A DNA stretch of 63,643 nucleotides. It comes from OPU3-GD-OMZ sp001901525. GTDB taxonomy: Bacteria; Pseudomonadota; Gammaproteobacteria; Methylococcales; Methylomonadaceae. This document shows positions 1 through 7,779 of this stretch, one piece after another. The first letter of the stretch is position 1, and each line of letters begins with the position of its first letter. Location: positions 1-63,643 of the forward strand of contig CAXCEI010000005.1 in the NCBI GenBank assembly GCA_963981505.1, in the 5' to 3' direction. Both the position numbers and the translations under genes were made by a program. The notes beneath the pieces were generated by a model that saw nothing but the letters and a program-made list of their open reading frames with translations, ran no database searches and had not been told where the DNA came from.

Positions 1-63
1 GAACCGTCTGAACCGTCTGAACCGTCTGAACCGTCTGAACCGTCTGAACCGTCTGAACCGTCT
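1..63 (+). repeat. Seven perfect 9-bp direct repeats (GAACCGTCT)
   Basis: The unit GAACCGTCT is repeated seven times without a mismatch, followed by a degenerate eighth unit GCACCATCT at 64-72. The array may continue upstream of the window. The unit is three codons long, so copy-number change by slippage would lengthen or shorten the encoded EPS tail without shifting frame. Confidence 0.95.
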
Positions 64-90
64 GCACCATCTGTTCCACCCGCTTTATAG
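1..90 (+). CDS. C-terminal end of a protein with an (EPS)7 tail, cut by the window edge
   Basis: Frame 1 is open from the first base to a TAG at 88-90. It reads Glu-Pro-Ser seven times, then APSVPPAL and stop. The 5' part lies outside the window, so the function cannot be told. Pro/Ser/acid-rich tails of this kind occur on surface, secreted and linker-containing proteins. The perfect 9-bp periodicity in one frame and the abrupt stop support real coding, but only 29 residues are visible and this could be a chance open frame through a repeat. Confidence 0.55.
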   Translation, partial: EPSEPSEPSEPSEPSEPSEPSAPSVPPAL

Positions 91-133
91 GCATGGCTTT
101 GGGGAAGTGTGTATGGCGAGTGTGTAATTATCG

Positions 134-162
134 TTGACATCAATAAATTTAAGGCGTAGATA
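134..162 (+). promoter_or_regulatory. Candidate sigma-70 promoter for the small gene at 296
   Basis: A perfect TTGACA at 134-139 is followed after 17 bases by TAGATA at 157-162, which matches the -10 consensus at only three positions. It would start transcription near 170, about 125 bases before the next gene. No terminator was recognised between 91 and 134. Confidence 0.35.
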
Positions 163-295
163 ATAAACCAACAGTTTTATCGTGAGGTATGGAATTTATT
201 GATTTGATAGTTTTCTTGGCTCTTTATATTGAGCCCACAAGGGTGTTGTGAGAGCTAAATTTTTAACAAAATTACACAGAAAATAAGGAGGCGTT

Positions 296-640
296 ATGAA
301 AATAAATCCAGTCGTTGGCATTATTTTTGGGGTGTTGTTGATGCTATCAATGCCTAGTTACGGTAAGGGAGAATCTGACGTAACCCAGATCGCTAAGGTC
401 GACCATGAATTAAAGCAATTGGGCGGGGAATTTAAAAAGGTACGTGTCGAGATGCTAAAGCATATTAAACAATTAACACAAGGGTTAGCAAAGATTCAGA
501 AATTAGAAGTCAGGCTAGCTAAATTACATTCACCTCAGGCAGGGGAGAATCATCCGTTAAAAGATGCACAAAAAGAGAAAGCCAAGGCAACAAGGAATAT
601 CTTTCAAAAACGGATGAGGAGTTGGTTAAAAATAGAATAG
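296..640 (+). CDS. Small exported helical protein of unknown function (114 aa)
   Basis: I do not recognise a family. Residues 1-23 look like a signal peptide: Lys near the start, a hydrophobic core, and a likely cleavage after SYG. The rest is Lys-rich, short of aromatics and probably largely alpha-helical, with heptad-like spacing in LKQLGGEFKKVRVEMLKHIK and no Cys. A strong Shine-Dalgarno AAGGAGG at 285-291 fixes the ATG at 296. It is likely a small periplasmic protein. It points the same way as the next small exported gene, 120 bases on, without clear operon evidence. Confidence 0.7.
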   Translation: MKINPVVGIIFGVLLMLSMPSYGKGESDVTQIAKVDHELKQLGGEFKKVRVEMLKHIKQLTQGLAKIQKLEVRLAKLHSPQAGENHPLKDAQKEKAKATRNIFQKRMRSWLKIE

Positions 641-767
641 GAATGATCAGTTGATAGGTGGTGAGAGTCAGAGATTATAGGGTATCAACATAAGGGAGCG
701 TTGGATCAATTATTTTTGAGTTAAGATTGTAAGTGCTCAGAGCAATCCGTTTTTGTGAAAGGTGGGG

Positions 768-1136
768 ATGAGCGTTATGAGGTATTTAGGCATTGTATTA
801 TTGGTAATGTCCGTGGTTGTGATAGCGGAGGATGTATTTTATTGTTCTGATGAACAAAAGGGCATTGATGAGAAAAAATTTGAGATGCATTTTTTCGAAG
901 ACGGGAATGTTTCAATTATGTTACCGGGTGATTATAAGCACCGGATTTACAGTTGTAGTTTTCCTTGGAAAGAGATGACCCACTATAAGAAAAAAAAATC
1001 TTGTGTAAATGATAATCATAATGGTTATATGTTTAATTTTAATCCTGACAACGGCCGCTATGTTTTAGCCAAAGGCTTTGAGTATGTTTTGGGTGAAGAT
1101 TCTGTATCGGTGGGTTCTTGTGCCAAGTCTGAGTAG
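768..1136 (+). CDS. Small exported cysteine-containing protein of unknown function (122 aa)
   Basis: No family recognised. The N terminus MSVMRYLGIVLLVMSVVVIA is a good signal peptide, with cleavage probably just before EDVFYC. The mature part of about 100 residues has four Cys (in FYCSD, YSCSF, KSCVN and GSCAK), enough for two disulfides in the periplasm, and is rich in aromatics and Lys. The ATG at 768 is preferred because AAAGG at 758-762 sits just upstream. An in-frame GTG at 762 and an ATG at 777 are alternatives. Base composition matches its neighbours. Confidence 0.65.
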   Translation: MSVMRYLGIVLLVMSVVVIAEDVFYCSDEQKGIDEKKFEMHFFEDGNVSIMLPGDYKHRIYSCSFPWKEMTHYKKKKSCVNDNHNGYMFNFNPDNGRYVLAKGFEYVLGEDSVSVGSCAKSE

Positions 1137-1285
1137 TGATTGAAAGGTATTTTTGTTACAGATTACAGACTTAAAAAGAGTTGATTTTTTAATAGCGACG
1201 GTTTAGAGCCATAAGTTAACCGGCCTTGGTGTGTATTGGATAATTTTCTTGGGTATGATCGGGTGGTAAAGCTAGGCGTTAATTG

Positions 1286-1424
1286 TATAATGCGAGCTGA
1301 CTTTGAGGTGTGATGTGTTTGATTAAACGGTTATCACTGAATATTTTGAATATAACTATTGTTTAAGTAATAACTTATTGCTTACATGCTTGGTTTTTTT
1401 TAAAGGATTAGCACCTTAAGGTGC
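1286..1424 (+). promoter_or_regulatory. gmk leader: -10-like box and two palindromes
   Basis: The 298-base gap before gmk (1137-1434) has no gene I can support. It holds TATAAT at 1286-1291 without a good -35. It also holds a 21-base palindrome at 1364-1384 (TAAGTAATAA, C, TTATTGCTTA; one mismatched pair) and a perfect 14-base palindrome at 1411-1424 (GCACCTTAAGGTGC) ten bases before the gmk start. A T8 run at 1393-1400 lies between them. The palindromes look like operator sites or a small structured leader; no known element was recognised. Confidence 0.4.
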
Positions 1425-1434
1425 AGATAGACTA

Positions 1435-2058
1435 TTGAGTGATGGAATGTTTTTAGGGCAGTTATTTATTATTTCAGCACCATCCGGTGCCGGTAAGACC
1501 AGTGTGGTAAAACGACTTATCAACGGCTTAGGTGATTTAAGAGTCTCTATTTCTCATACAACGCGGGGAAAAAGACCGGGTGAGTCAGAGGGAGAAGATT
1601 ATTTCTTTGTTTCGGTTGAGCAATTTAAGGCGTTGCTTTCTAACGATGGCTTTATAGAACATGCGCAAGTATTCGATAATTTTTACGGTACATCAAAAAA
1701 TCATTTAGAACATTTGTTGAGTCAGGGGCTTGATGTTATTTTAGAAATTGATTGGCAGGGGGCGCAGCAGGTACGTCAGGCGGTACCGGAAAGTCTTTCT
1801 ATTTTTATTTTACCGCCATCACGGGCTATTTTGGAACAGCGTTTACAAGGTCGGGGCCAAGACAGTGACGAGGTGATTGCGCGTAGAATGCAATCAGCGG
1901 TGAGTGAAATGAGTCACTACGATGAATACGATTTTATTGTGGTCAATGATGACCTAGAACAGACCGCGGAGGCGGTGATGGCGCTTATTGTTAATCGCGG
2001 CAGAGATTATCAACCCCTGCCGGAATTAGCTGAGTTATTACAGCGTTTACTTCACTAG
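1435..2058 (+). CDS. gmk: Guanylate kinase
   Basis: This enzyme phosphorylates GMP to GDP with ATP in the cytoplasm, an essential step in GTP and dGTP supply. The P-loop SAPSGAGKTS lies at residues 14-23, followed by the GMP-binding stretch SISHTTRGKRPGE and EGEDYFF, and later EIDWQGA and the lid region RGQDSDEVIARRM. At 207 residues it has the usual bacterial length. The start given is TTG at 1435; an ATG at 1447 would remove four residues and leave the P-loop intact. The frequent neighbours yicC and rpoZ are absent. It ends convergently against trpC. Confidence 0.95.
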   Translation: MSDGMFLGQLFIISAPSGAGKTSVVKRLINGLGDLRVSISHTTRGKRPGESEGEDYFFVSVEQFKALLSNDGFIEHAQVFDNFYGTSKNHLEHLLSQGLDVILEIDWQGAQQVRQAVPESLSIFILPPSRAILEQRLQGRGQDSDEVIARRMQSAVSEMSHYDEYDFIVVNDDLEQTAEAVMALIVNRGRDYQPLPELAELLQRLLH

Positions 2059-2111
2059 ACGACTTTGTTTTTAAAAAGCACTCTTTTTTTACAGTGCAAA
2101 AAATAAGTCGT
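2059..2111. terminator. Bidirectional terminator between gmk and trpC
   Basis: Outer arms ACGACTT (2059-2065) and AAGTCGT (2105-2111) enclose inner arms GCACT (2078-2082) and AGTGC (2093-2097), with T- and A-rich stretches between them. The structure starts one base after the gmk stop and covers the last codons and stop of trpC, so it can serve both convergent genes. Confidence 0.6.
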
Positions 2112-2892
2112 GCATTTTCTGGCCGGGATGTTCAGCCCGCATAAATGATTCCCCCACCAAGAAGGTGTAGATATCGTTTTCAAGCATCAGTTTGATGTCC
2201 GCTTGTGTATGAATGCCGCTTTCGGTAATGACGAGACGGTCTTCAGGAATGCTTTCTTTAAGTTCAAGGGTTGTGGTCAGCGATGTTTCAAAAGTACGTA
2301 GATTACGGTTGTTAATACCAATGAGAGGCGTATCAATAATAAGCGCGCGTTGTAACTCGGCGCGGTTATGTACTTCAACTAATATGTCCATTCCTAACTG
2401 AGTTGCTGTTTGTGCCAGTTCCTTCATTTGGCCATCGTCGAGGGCTGCAACAATAAGCAGAATACAGTCTGCGCCGAGGGCACGGGCTTCATGAATTTGG
2501 TAGGGGTCAATCATGAAATCTTTTCTTAGTGTTGGCAATGGGCAGGATTCTCTAACCATTTGTAGATAAACCTCAGAGCCTTGGAAGTACTGTTTGTCGG
2601 TGAGTACCGAAAGGCAAGTTGCGCCATGAAAGCTATAATCTTTCGCAATTTCTATGGGTTGAAAATTTTCACGAATAACGCCTTTGCTGGGAGAGGCTTT
2701 TTTAATTTCTGCAATGATTGCCGGTTGCTTTGCCCGTGCTTTTGTTTGTAGTGCATTAGCAAATCCTCTGGGGGCTTCGGTTTCTTGAATAATCGCCTCT
2801 AAGTCGTTAATTGACATGCGGGCTTTTCTTCGGCTTATCTCATCGGCTTTTGTAGCTAAGATTTGAGTGAGAATATCGGGTGGGTTAGTCAT
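2089..2892 (-). CDS. trpC: Indole-3-glycerol phosphate synthase
   Basis: Tryptophan pathway enzyme that closes the ring of CdRP to indole-3-glycerol phosphate with loss of CO2. The TIM-barrel motifs are all present in order: IAEIKKASPSKGVI, the phosphate/substrate region LRKDFMIDPYQIHEARALGA, VEVHNRAEL, IGINNRNLRTFE and ITESGI. At 267 residues it is a stand-alone TrpC, not fused to TrpF as in Escherichia coli. It is last in the leftward trpEGDC operon, 24 bases after trpD. Its final codons lie inside the shared terminator. Confidence 0.97.
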   Translation of the reverse strand: MTNPPDILTQILATKADEISRRKARMSINDLEAIIQETEAPRGFANALQTKARAKQPAIIAEIKKASPSKGVIRENFQPIEIAKDYSFHGATCLSVLTDKQYFQGSEVYLQMVRESCPLPTLRKDFMIDPYQIHEARALGADCILLIVAALDDGQMKELAQTATQLGMDILVEVHNRAELQRALIIDTPLIGINNRNLRTFETSLTTTLELKESIPEDRLVITESGIHTQADIKLMLENDIYTFLVGESFMRAEHPGQKMHDLFFAL

Positions 2893-2916
2893 AATTTATT
2901 AAATAGAAGGTCACTT

Positions 2917-3933
2917 TTATAAACGATTGGAAATCAGGCAGAGTTGTTCCAGTTTTTCAAAAGCAACTCCATTATCAATAATGTGTTGTGCTTTTTGTAT
3001 GCCTGAGTCTAGGGTGTCTGTTAAATTTGCGGCATAAATAGCGGCGCCTGCATTCAGGCAGACAATGTCTTTTGCCGGCCCTGGCTCTCCTCTGAGTACC
3101 TTTTTTAAGGTATCAAGGCTGCTCTGAATACTATCAACCGCTAGGGTGCTGAGCGGCGCACGTTGAAAGCCAAATTGTTCGGGGGTAATTGAATAGGTAC
3201 GAACGCTACCGTTTTGCAATTCAGCAACAGTTGTAGCTGAATTAATGCTGATTTCATCGAGTCCATCTTCAGCATTAACGATGAGTACATGTTCGCTGCC
3301 CAGTTTGTGGAGTACTTGTGCTAACGGTTCTACCCATTGCTCAGAGAAAACACCGATCAACTGGTTTTTAGCACCGGCAGGATTTGAGAGTGGGCCTAAT
3401 AAATTGAAAATAGTTCTGACCGCCATTTCTTTACGTGGGCCAATCGTATGTTTCATGGCACTGTGGTGTTTGGGGGCAAATAAAAATCCGACGCCAATCG
3501 TGTTAACGCATTGGCTGACTTGTTCAGCAGATAAGTCTAGATTGACGCCTGCGGCTTCTAAGACGTCAGCACTGCCTGAACGACTGGAAACGGATCGGTT
3601 ACCGTGTTTAGCCACCTGCCCGCCGGCCGCTGCGACAACAAAGGCAACGGTTGTCGAAATATTAAAGGTGTTAGCACCATCACCGCCGGTACCGCAGGTA
3701 TCAATAACGTGTTGACCGGTAATCGTAACGGGTGTTGCCAGTTCCCGCATTACGTTAGCTGCCGCGGCAATTTCACTGACGGTTTCACCTTTTAAACGCA
3801 AGGCAATTAAAAACCCTGCAATTTGAGCAGGTGTTGCCTTTCCGGTCATGATGAGATGCATCACCGCATGCATCTGGTCAGGGTTTAGGTCTTGACCGTC
3901 AAGTAATAAATTTAAGGCTTTTGGCATGTCCAT
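2917..3933 (-). CDS. trpD: Anthranilate phosphoribosyltransferase
   Basis: Transfers the phosphoribosyl group of PRPP to anthranilate. The PRPP loop DTCGTGGDGANTFNIST begins near residue 79 and is followed by KHGNRSVSSRSGSADVLEA, both hallmarks of TrpD. The length of 338 residues is typical of the unfused enzyme. The ATG shares one base with the trpG stop, so the two are translationally coupled. Confidence 0.97.
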   Translation of the reverse strand: MDMPKALNLLLDGQDLNPDQMHAVMHLIMTGKATPAQIAGFLIALRLKGETVSEIAAAANVMRELATPVTITGQHVIDTCGTGGDGANTFNISTTVAFVVAAAGGQVAKHGNRSVSSRSGSADVLEAAGVNLDLSAEQVSQCVNTIGVGFLFAPKHHSAMKHTIGPRKEMAVRTIFNLLGPLSNPAGAKNQLIGVFSEQWVEPLAQVLHKLGSEHVLIVNAEDGLDEISINSATTVAELQNGSVRTYSITPEQFGFQRAPLSTLAVDSIQSSLDTLKKVLRGEPGPAKDIVCLNAGAAIYAANLTDTLDSGIQKAQHIIDNGVAFEKLEQLCLISNRL

Positions 3934-4529
3934 TAGCGTGCTCCAGTGAGAAAGTTCTGTAGCAAATCGTGACCGTGTTCGGTCAAAATGGATTCCGGGT
4001 GAAATTGAACGCCTTCGATGTCATATTCTTTATGACGTACCCCCATGATCTCTTCGATATCACCCGACTCATCTTCAGTCCAAGCTGTCACTTCCAGACA
4101 GGCGGGTAATGTGTCTTGTTCGATGACCAAGGAATGATATCGAGTGGCTTCAAAGGGGTTTTTAAGACCGTTGAAAACACCGATGTTGTGGTGGTAAATG
4201 GGGGATGTTTTCCCATGCATAATACGCTTGGCATGGGTGATTTTTCCACCAAAGGCATGGCCGATACTTTGGTGTCCAAGACAAACCCCCAGAATGGGGC
4301 ATTGGTCCGAAAAAGTTTTAATGGCTTCCACAGAAATACCGGCTTCATTTGGCGTGCAGGGACCGGGGGAAATAACTAATTTGTCGGGCGCCATCGTTTT
4401 GATTTTGTCAATACTGGTTTGGTCATTACGAACGACTTCAACCTGAGCGCCCAGTTCACCTAAATATTGCACTAAATTGTAAGTGAATGAGTCGTAGTTA
4501 TCGACCATGACGACTTTAATCGCATTCAT
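3933..4529 (-). CDS. trpG: Anthranilate synthase, glutamine amidotransferase subunit
   Basis: Class I glutamine amidotransferase that supplies ammonia to TrpE. The nucleophile elbow GVCLGHQSIG places the catalytic Cys at residue 83, and HPES near residue 174 supplies the His and Glu. The oxyanion region SPGPCTP is at 54-60. At 198 residues it is a free-standing TrpG. In many bacteria such a subunit also serves para-aminobenzoate synthesis (PabA role), and no second copy is in the window. Its ATG overlaps the trpE stop by four bases. Confidence 0.96.
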   Translation of the reverse strand: MNAIKVVMVDNYDSFTYNLVQYLGELGAQVEVVRNDQTSIDKIKTMAPDKLVISPGPCTPNEAGISVEAIKTFSDQCPILGVCLGHQSIGHAFGGKITHAKRIMHGKTSPIYHHNIGVFNGLKNPFEATRYHSLVIEQDTLPACLEVTAWTEDESGDIEEIMGVRHKEYDIEGVQFHPESILTEHGHDLLQNFLTGAR

Positions 4530-6028
4530 GATTTATAGTCCCCTTCTAGACCGGCTTCTGCCATGCTGACGGCTTTGAAAATAGCGCGTCCTTTGTTCAT
4601 GGTTTCATCCCATTCGTTTCTCGGTACTGAGTCATAAACAATGCCGGCACCGGCTTGAATATGCAGTGTTTTATCTTTTATAACGGCCGTGCGAATAGCG
4701 ATTGCAGTATCAAGATTTCCTGACCAAGAGATATAACCCACAGCACCTGAGTATATGCCCCTTTTGACAGGTTCAAATTCGTTTATTATTTCCATAGCTC
4801 TTATTTTGGGTGCGCCGCTGACTGTACCGGCAGGAAATGTTGCTTCTAAAACATCGAAGGCATTTTTATCTGCTTGTAAATTGCCGGTAACATTGGAAAC
4901 AATATGCATGACATGAGAGTAGCGTTCAATAATCATTTTGTCAGTGAGTTCAACGCTTCCTGTGGTAGCAATACGACCGGCGTCATTACGGCCTAAATCA
5001 ATGAGCATTAAGTGTTCTGCTAATTCTTTAGGGTCTGATAATAATTCTTGTTCCAGAGCAATATCTTGTTTCGCTGTTGCGCCTCTGGGCCGTGTCCCGG
5101 CAATAGGTCTAACGGTAACGGTGTTATCTTCTAATCGTACTAATATTTCCGGCGAGGAACCGACAATATAGAAGTCCTCAAGATTGAGGAAGTACATATA
5201 GGGTGAAGGGTTTAAACACCGTAAAGCACGGTAAAGGTCTAATGCCGGTGCAGAATAAGGGATGGACATTCGTTGCGACAGAACCACCTGCATGATATCG
5301 CCGGCAACAATATAGTCTTTAGCTTTGTTGACCGCATTTTCAAAGCCTTCCTGAGTAAAGCCGGAGATAAAATCTTGTTCGTTAACGGTTGTGGGTTGCG
5401 ATTGTTTATGCGGTTTAGCAGAACTTTCACGGAGTTGCTGAATCAGTAAGTCAAGACGCGTACAGGCGGCTTGATAGGCCTCGGGCTGTTCTGGGCAGGC
5501 ATGGGTTAAGAGCAGCATTTTTCCGGACAAGTTATCAAAGACCAGCATTTCTTCTGAAACCATTAACAAAATATCGGGTGTTTGCAGGGGGTCGAGTTTG
5601 CCCTGCGACTTTAATTTGGGTTCAATATAGCCAATGGTTTCATAGCCAAAGTAGCCGACTAAACCGCCATGGAACCGGGGCAAGCCTGGAATATCAGGCA
5701 CGTTAAATTGTTCTTTAAAGGTTTCAATCCACCGTAAAGGGTTTTCGACCGTATGCTCTTCTTTGAGTTGTCCTTGCTCTTCAATGCGAACGGTATATTC
5801 AAAAATTTTTATTTGCGTTTTGCAGGGTAACCCAATGATAGAATAACGGCCCCATTGTTCACCGCCATGCACCGATTCGAATAAATACGAGTAAGGCTGG
5901 TCGGCTAATTTAACATAGGCGCTGAGTGGTGTATCCAAATCCGCCAGAATCTCACGGGTAATAGGAATTCGGTTATAGCCTTGCTGGGCATAGTGATTAA
6001 ATTCGTCTTCGGTCATTTGGTCTTGCAT
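4526..6028 (-). CDS. trpE: Anthranilate synthase component I
   Basis: Makes anthranilate from chorismate, the first committed step to tryptophan. The N-terminal regulatory region has LFESVHGGEQWGRYS, corresponding to the LLES feedback site. The chorismate-binding domain contains GDIMQVVLSQRMSIP, RPIAGTRPRG, MLIDLGRNDAGRIA and TVSGAPKIRAMEII. It has 500 residues from the first ATG; a second in-frame ATG four codons later (first base 6016) is possible. It is first in trpEGDC. trpF, trpB and trpA are not in the window. No Trp-rich leader peptide was found upstream. Confidence 0.97.
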   Translation of the reverse strand: MQDQMTEDEFNHYAQQGYNRIPITREILADLDTPLSAYVKLADQPYSYLFESVHGGEQWGRYSIIGLPCKTQIKIFEYTVRIEEQGQLKEEHTVENPLRWIETFKEQFNVPDIPGLPRFHGGLVGYFGYETIGYIEPKLKSQGKLDPLQTPDILLMVSEEMLVFDNLSGKMLLLTHACPEQPEAYQAACTRLDLLIQQLRESSAKPHKQSQPTTVNEQDFISGFTQEGFENAVNKAKDYIVAGDIMQVVLSQRMSIPYSAPALDLYRALRCLNPSPYMYFLNLEDFYIVGSSPEILVRLEDNTVTVRPIAGTRPRGATAKQDIALEQELLSDPKELAEHLMLIDLGRNDAGRIATTGSVELTDKMIIERYSHVMHIVSNVTGNLQADKNAFDVLEATFPAGTVSGAPKIRAMEIINEFEPVKRGIYSGAVGYISWSGNLDTAIAIRTAVIKDKTLHIQAGAGIVYDSVPRNEWDETMNKGRAIFKAVSMAEAGLEGDYKS

Positions 6029-6283
6029 ACAAAATATTTAAGTAGCACGGTTTATGGGTAGGCAATGGGTCGCATAATGCTCTGATTGCCATACAGGGAC
6101 ATTTTTATACCATGAAACACAATGATATTGACATTGAAACTAACGATAATCGTTTTTTTTTTAAAAACGAGTGTTTTCAGTGTTTATATGAAAACAGATT
6201 TCTTTTATGTTGCCTATCAATTGACCCATCAACGAATTATTATAGCTTTTTTTTGTCGGTTATTCTTATCGGCAACCATAAAA
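6029..6283. promoter_or_regulatory. trpE upstream region with a 13-base palindrome
   Basis: AT-rich gap between two leftward genes. AACGAT-A-ATCGTT at 6142-6154 is a perfect 13-base palindrome, abutting a run of ten T at 6153-6162. On the minus strand TATAAA (6109 to 6104) could be the -10 box of trpE, but no good -35 was seen. No leader peptide with tandem Trp codons was seen, so classical attenuation is not supported. The palindrome is a candidate operator, or a weak hairpin in the pfkB-family 3' region. Confidence 0.35.
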
Positions 6284-7231
6284 TCATAGATTCTTTAATG
6301 AATCTAACTTAACAGTTGATTTGATTTCATCCACCAGTGGGGGGGCAACCATTCCGGGTTCTTGGCTAAAGAGGTTGGCTGTCGCACAAGCGATACCCAG
6401 TTTAAGTGCCTCGGCAAATGATTTATTTTGTTGATAGGCTAAGGCCAGACCGCCCACGAGCGCATCACCGCAACCCACCGTCGTGATAAGTTTTTGGGAG
6501 GGAAGTTTATCGCAGTAAGCCAGTAAGGCTTCTGTTTGAGTGACTGCGATAATGCCATTTTTCCCAAGTGAAACAATAACAACCTCGACGCCTTGGCGAA
6601 TAAAGCATTGCGCTGCGTTTAAGATTGCTTTGTTAGTGGTTAGCCGGTGCCCTATCAGTGCCTCCATTTCGGCTACGTTAGGTTTAATTAAAAAGGGCAG
6701 TGCTTGCACGCTGGTGGCCATGTTTGGACCGCTGGTATCTAAGAATACACGGGCCGATTTGTGTCGGCAATGGGTAATAATATCGGCATAAAAATGTGTG
6801 CTGGCACCTCGCGGTAGGCTCCCGGATAAAATAATGATGTCACCGGGTTGCGTATGTCTATTTATTTTGTGAATTAACGCAAGACTGTCTGTTTCGGTGA
6901 CTGCAAATCCGGGCGTTCGAATATGCGTTTCTTGATCAATGGCGGCGGTTTGTAAGGTAATATTGTAACGTGTGAGTCCCGGGACGTTAGAAAAATCGGC
7001 AGTCAATAATGTTGAGTTTAACGGTTGAAATGATGCCCTTGATTGTTGGCCAATAAAGCCAAGGGTAGTGACGGGAGTTTTCATGGCCGTGACTGTTTTG
7101 GCGACATTAACGCCTTTTCCTGCGGCATAGTGTTGAATTGTGTTAGCAGTGAGGTTACCGGCATGCAGTTGCTCCAGAGTAATAATTTGGTCAATCGCTG
7201 TATGCGGGGTTACCGTGAATAGGTTTGCCAT
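6284..7231 (-). CDS. PfkB-family hexose kinase, 1-phosphofructokinase type
   Basis: Ribokinase-fold sugar-phosphate kinase. GKGVNVAKT (substrate side), LSGSLPRGA, the acidic stretch DTSGPN, KPN near the middle and the anion hole and catalytic base TTVGCGDALVGG are all visible. At 315 residues it fits the FruK/LacC/PfkB hexose kinase group. The usual Ala in GAGD is Cys here. There is no fructose PTS gene next to it, so a catabolic FruK role is doubtful; fructose-6-phosphate or tagatose-6-phosphate are alternative substrates. It is the only gene on its strand here, 255 bases upstream of trpE. Confidence 0.85.
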   Translation of the reverse strand: MANLFTVTPHTAIDQIITLEQLHAGNLTANTIQHYAAGKGVNVAKTVTAMKTPVTTLGFIGQQSRASFQPLNSTLLTADFSNVPGLTRYNITLQTAAIDQETHIRTPGFAVTETDSLALIHKINRHTQPGDIIILSGSLPRGASTHFYADIITHCRHKSARVFLDTSGPNMATSVQALPFLIKPNVAEMEALIGHRLTTNKAILNAAQCFIRQGVEVVIVSLGKNGIIAVTQTEALLAYCDKLPSQKLITTVGCGDALVGGLALAYQQNKSFAEALKLGIACATANLFSQEPGMVAPPLVDEIKSTVKLDSLKNL

Positions 7232-7284
7232 AAGTTAACAGGGTCTAGGCTTAAGTCAATTTAGTTTCATTATAGTCCTATTTA

Positions 7285-7294
7285 ACGGCGCCGT
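7285..7294. promoter_or_regulatory. Perfect 10-base GC palindrome between divergent genes
   Basis: ACGGCGCCGT sits in the 122-base gap between the leftward kinase and the rightward OsmC-like gene. Its surroundings are AT-rich, so it stands out as a possible shared operator. No confident promoter boxes were identified. Confidence 0.25.
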
Positions 7295-7353
7295 ATTTGA
7301 ACGGCTAAATTATGCTACTCTAACGCTTTATTTTTTAAGGGAAGATTGAAAAA

Positions 7354-7779
7354 ATGACAACAAGAATTAAATGGGTGGGTGATGCTATGTTTGTGGGCGA
7401 GTCGGAAAGTGGCCACGCGGTTGTAATGGATGGTCCACCTGAAAACGGGGGTCGTAATATGGGTGTTCGCCCCATGGAGATGTTGTTATTAGGAATGGGA
7501 GGATGTACTACGTTTGATGTTATCCATATTCTGAAAAAGGGTCGCCATGAGATCACCGATTGTGTGGCGGAAATTAGTGCTGAGCGTGTTGAAACAGTGC
7601 CCAAAGTCTTCAGCCGTATTCATGTGCATTTTGTGGTTACCGGGCGCCAACTGAAAGCAGCTGTGGTAAAGCGTGCCATTCAATTGTCTGCAGAAAAGTA
7701 TTGTTCGGCTTCAATCATGCTAGAGAAATCAGTTGAGATTACCCATGATTTTGAATTAATTGATGTCGATAGCCTCTAG
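7354..7779 (+). CDS. OsmC-family protein, YhfA-like
   Basis: OsmC/Ohr superfamily member. The sequence closely resembles Escherichia coli YhfA: a short N-terminal beta part, GGCTTFDVIHIL carrying the first Cys near residue 50, and LSAEKYCSASIMLEK carrying the second. Two such Cys form the peroxidatic pair in OsmC and Ohr, but peroxidase activity is not established for YhfA-type proteins. Length 141 residues, cytoplasmic. The ATG at 7354 follows the AAGGGAAGA stretch. Its 3' end overlaps the convergent membrane-protein gene by four bases. Confidence 0.88.
   Translation: MTTRIKWVGDAMFVGESESGHAVVMDGPPENGGRNMGVRPMEMLLLGMGGCTTFDVIHILKKGRHEITDCVAEISAERVETVPKVFSRIHVHFVVTGRQLKAAVVKRAIQLSAEKYCSASIMLEKSVEITHDFELIDVDSL

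Noticed and set aside
1..63. CRISPR-like or intergenic satellite array
   Set aside because: Units are contiguous 9-mers without spacers and read through in one coding frame to a stop.
3245..3715. 156-codon frame antisense to trpD
   Set aside because: It lies wholly within the well-conserved trpD gene and has the low-complexity Ser/Pro/Thr composition of a shadow frame.
6029..6111. trp attenuator
   Set aside because: No short leader peptide with tandem Trp codons and no competing hairpins were found before trpE.
6112..6312. 66-codon open frame upstream of trpE on the plus strand
   Set aside because: It is AT-rich, lacks a Shine-Dalgarno, runs into the end of the opposite-strand kinase gene and contains no recognisable feature.
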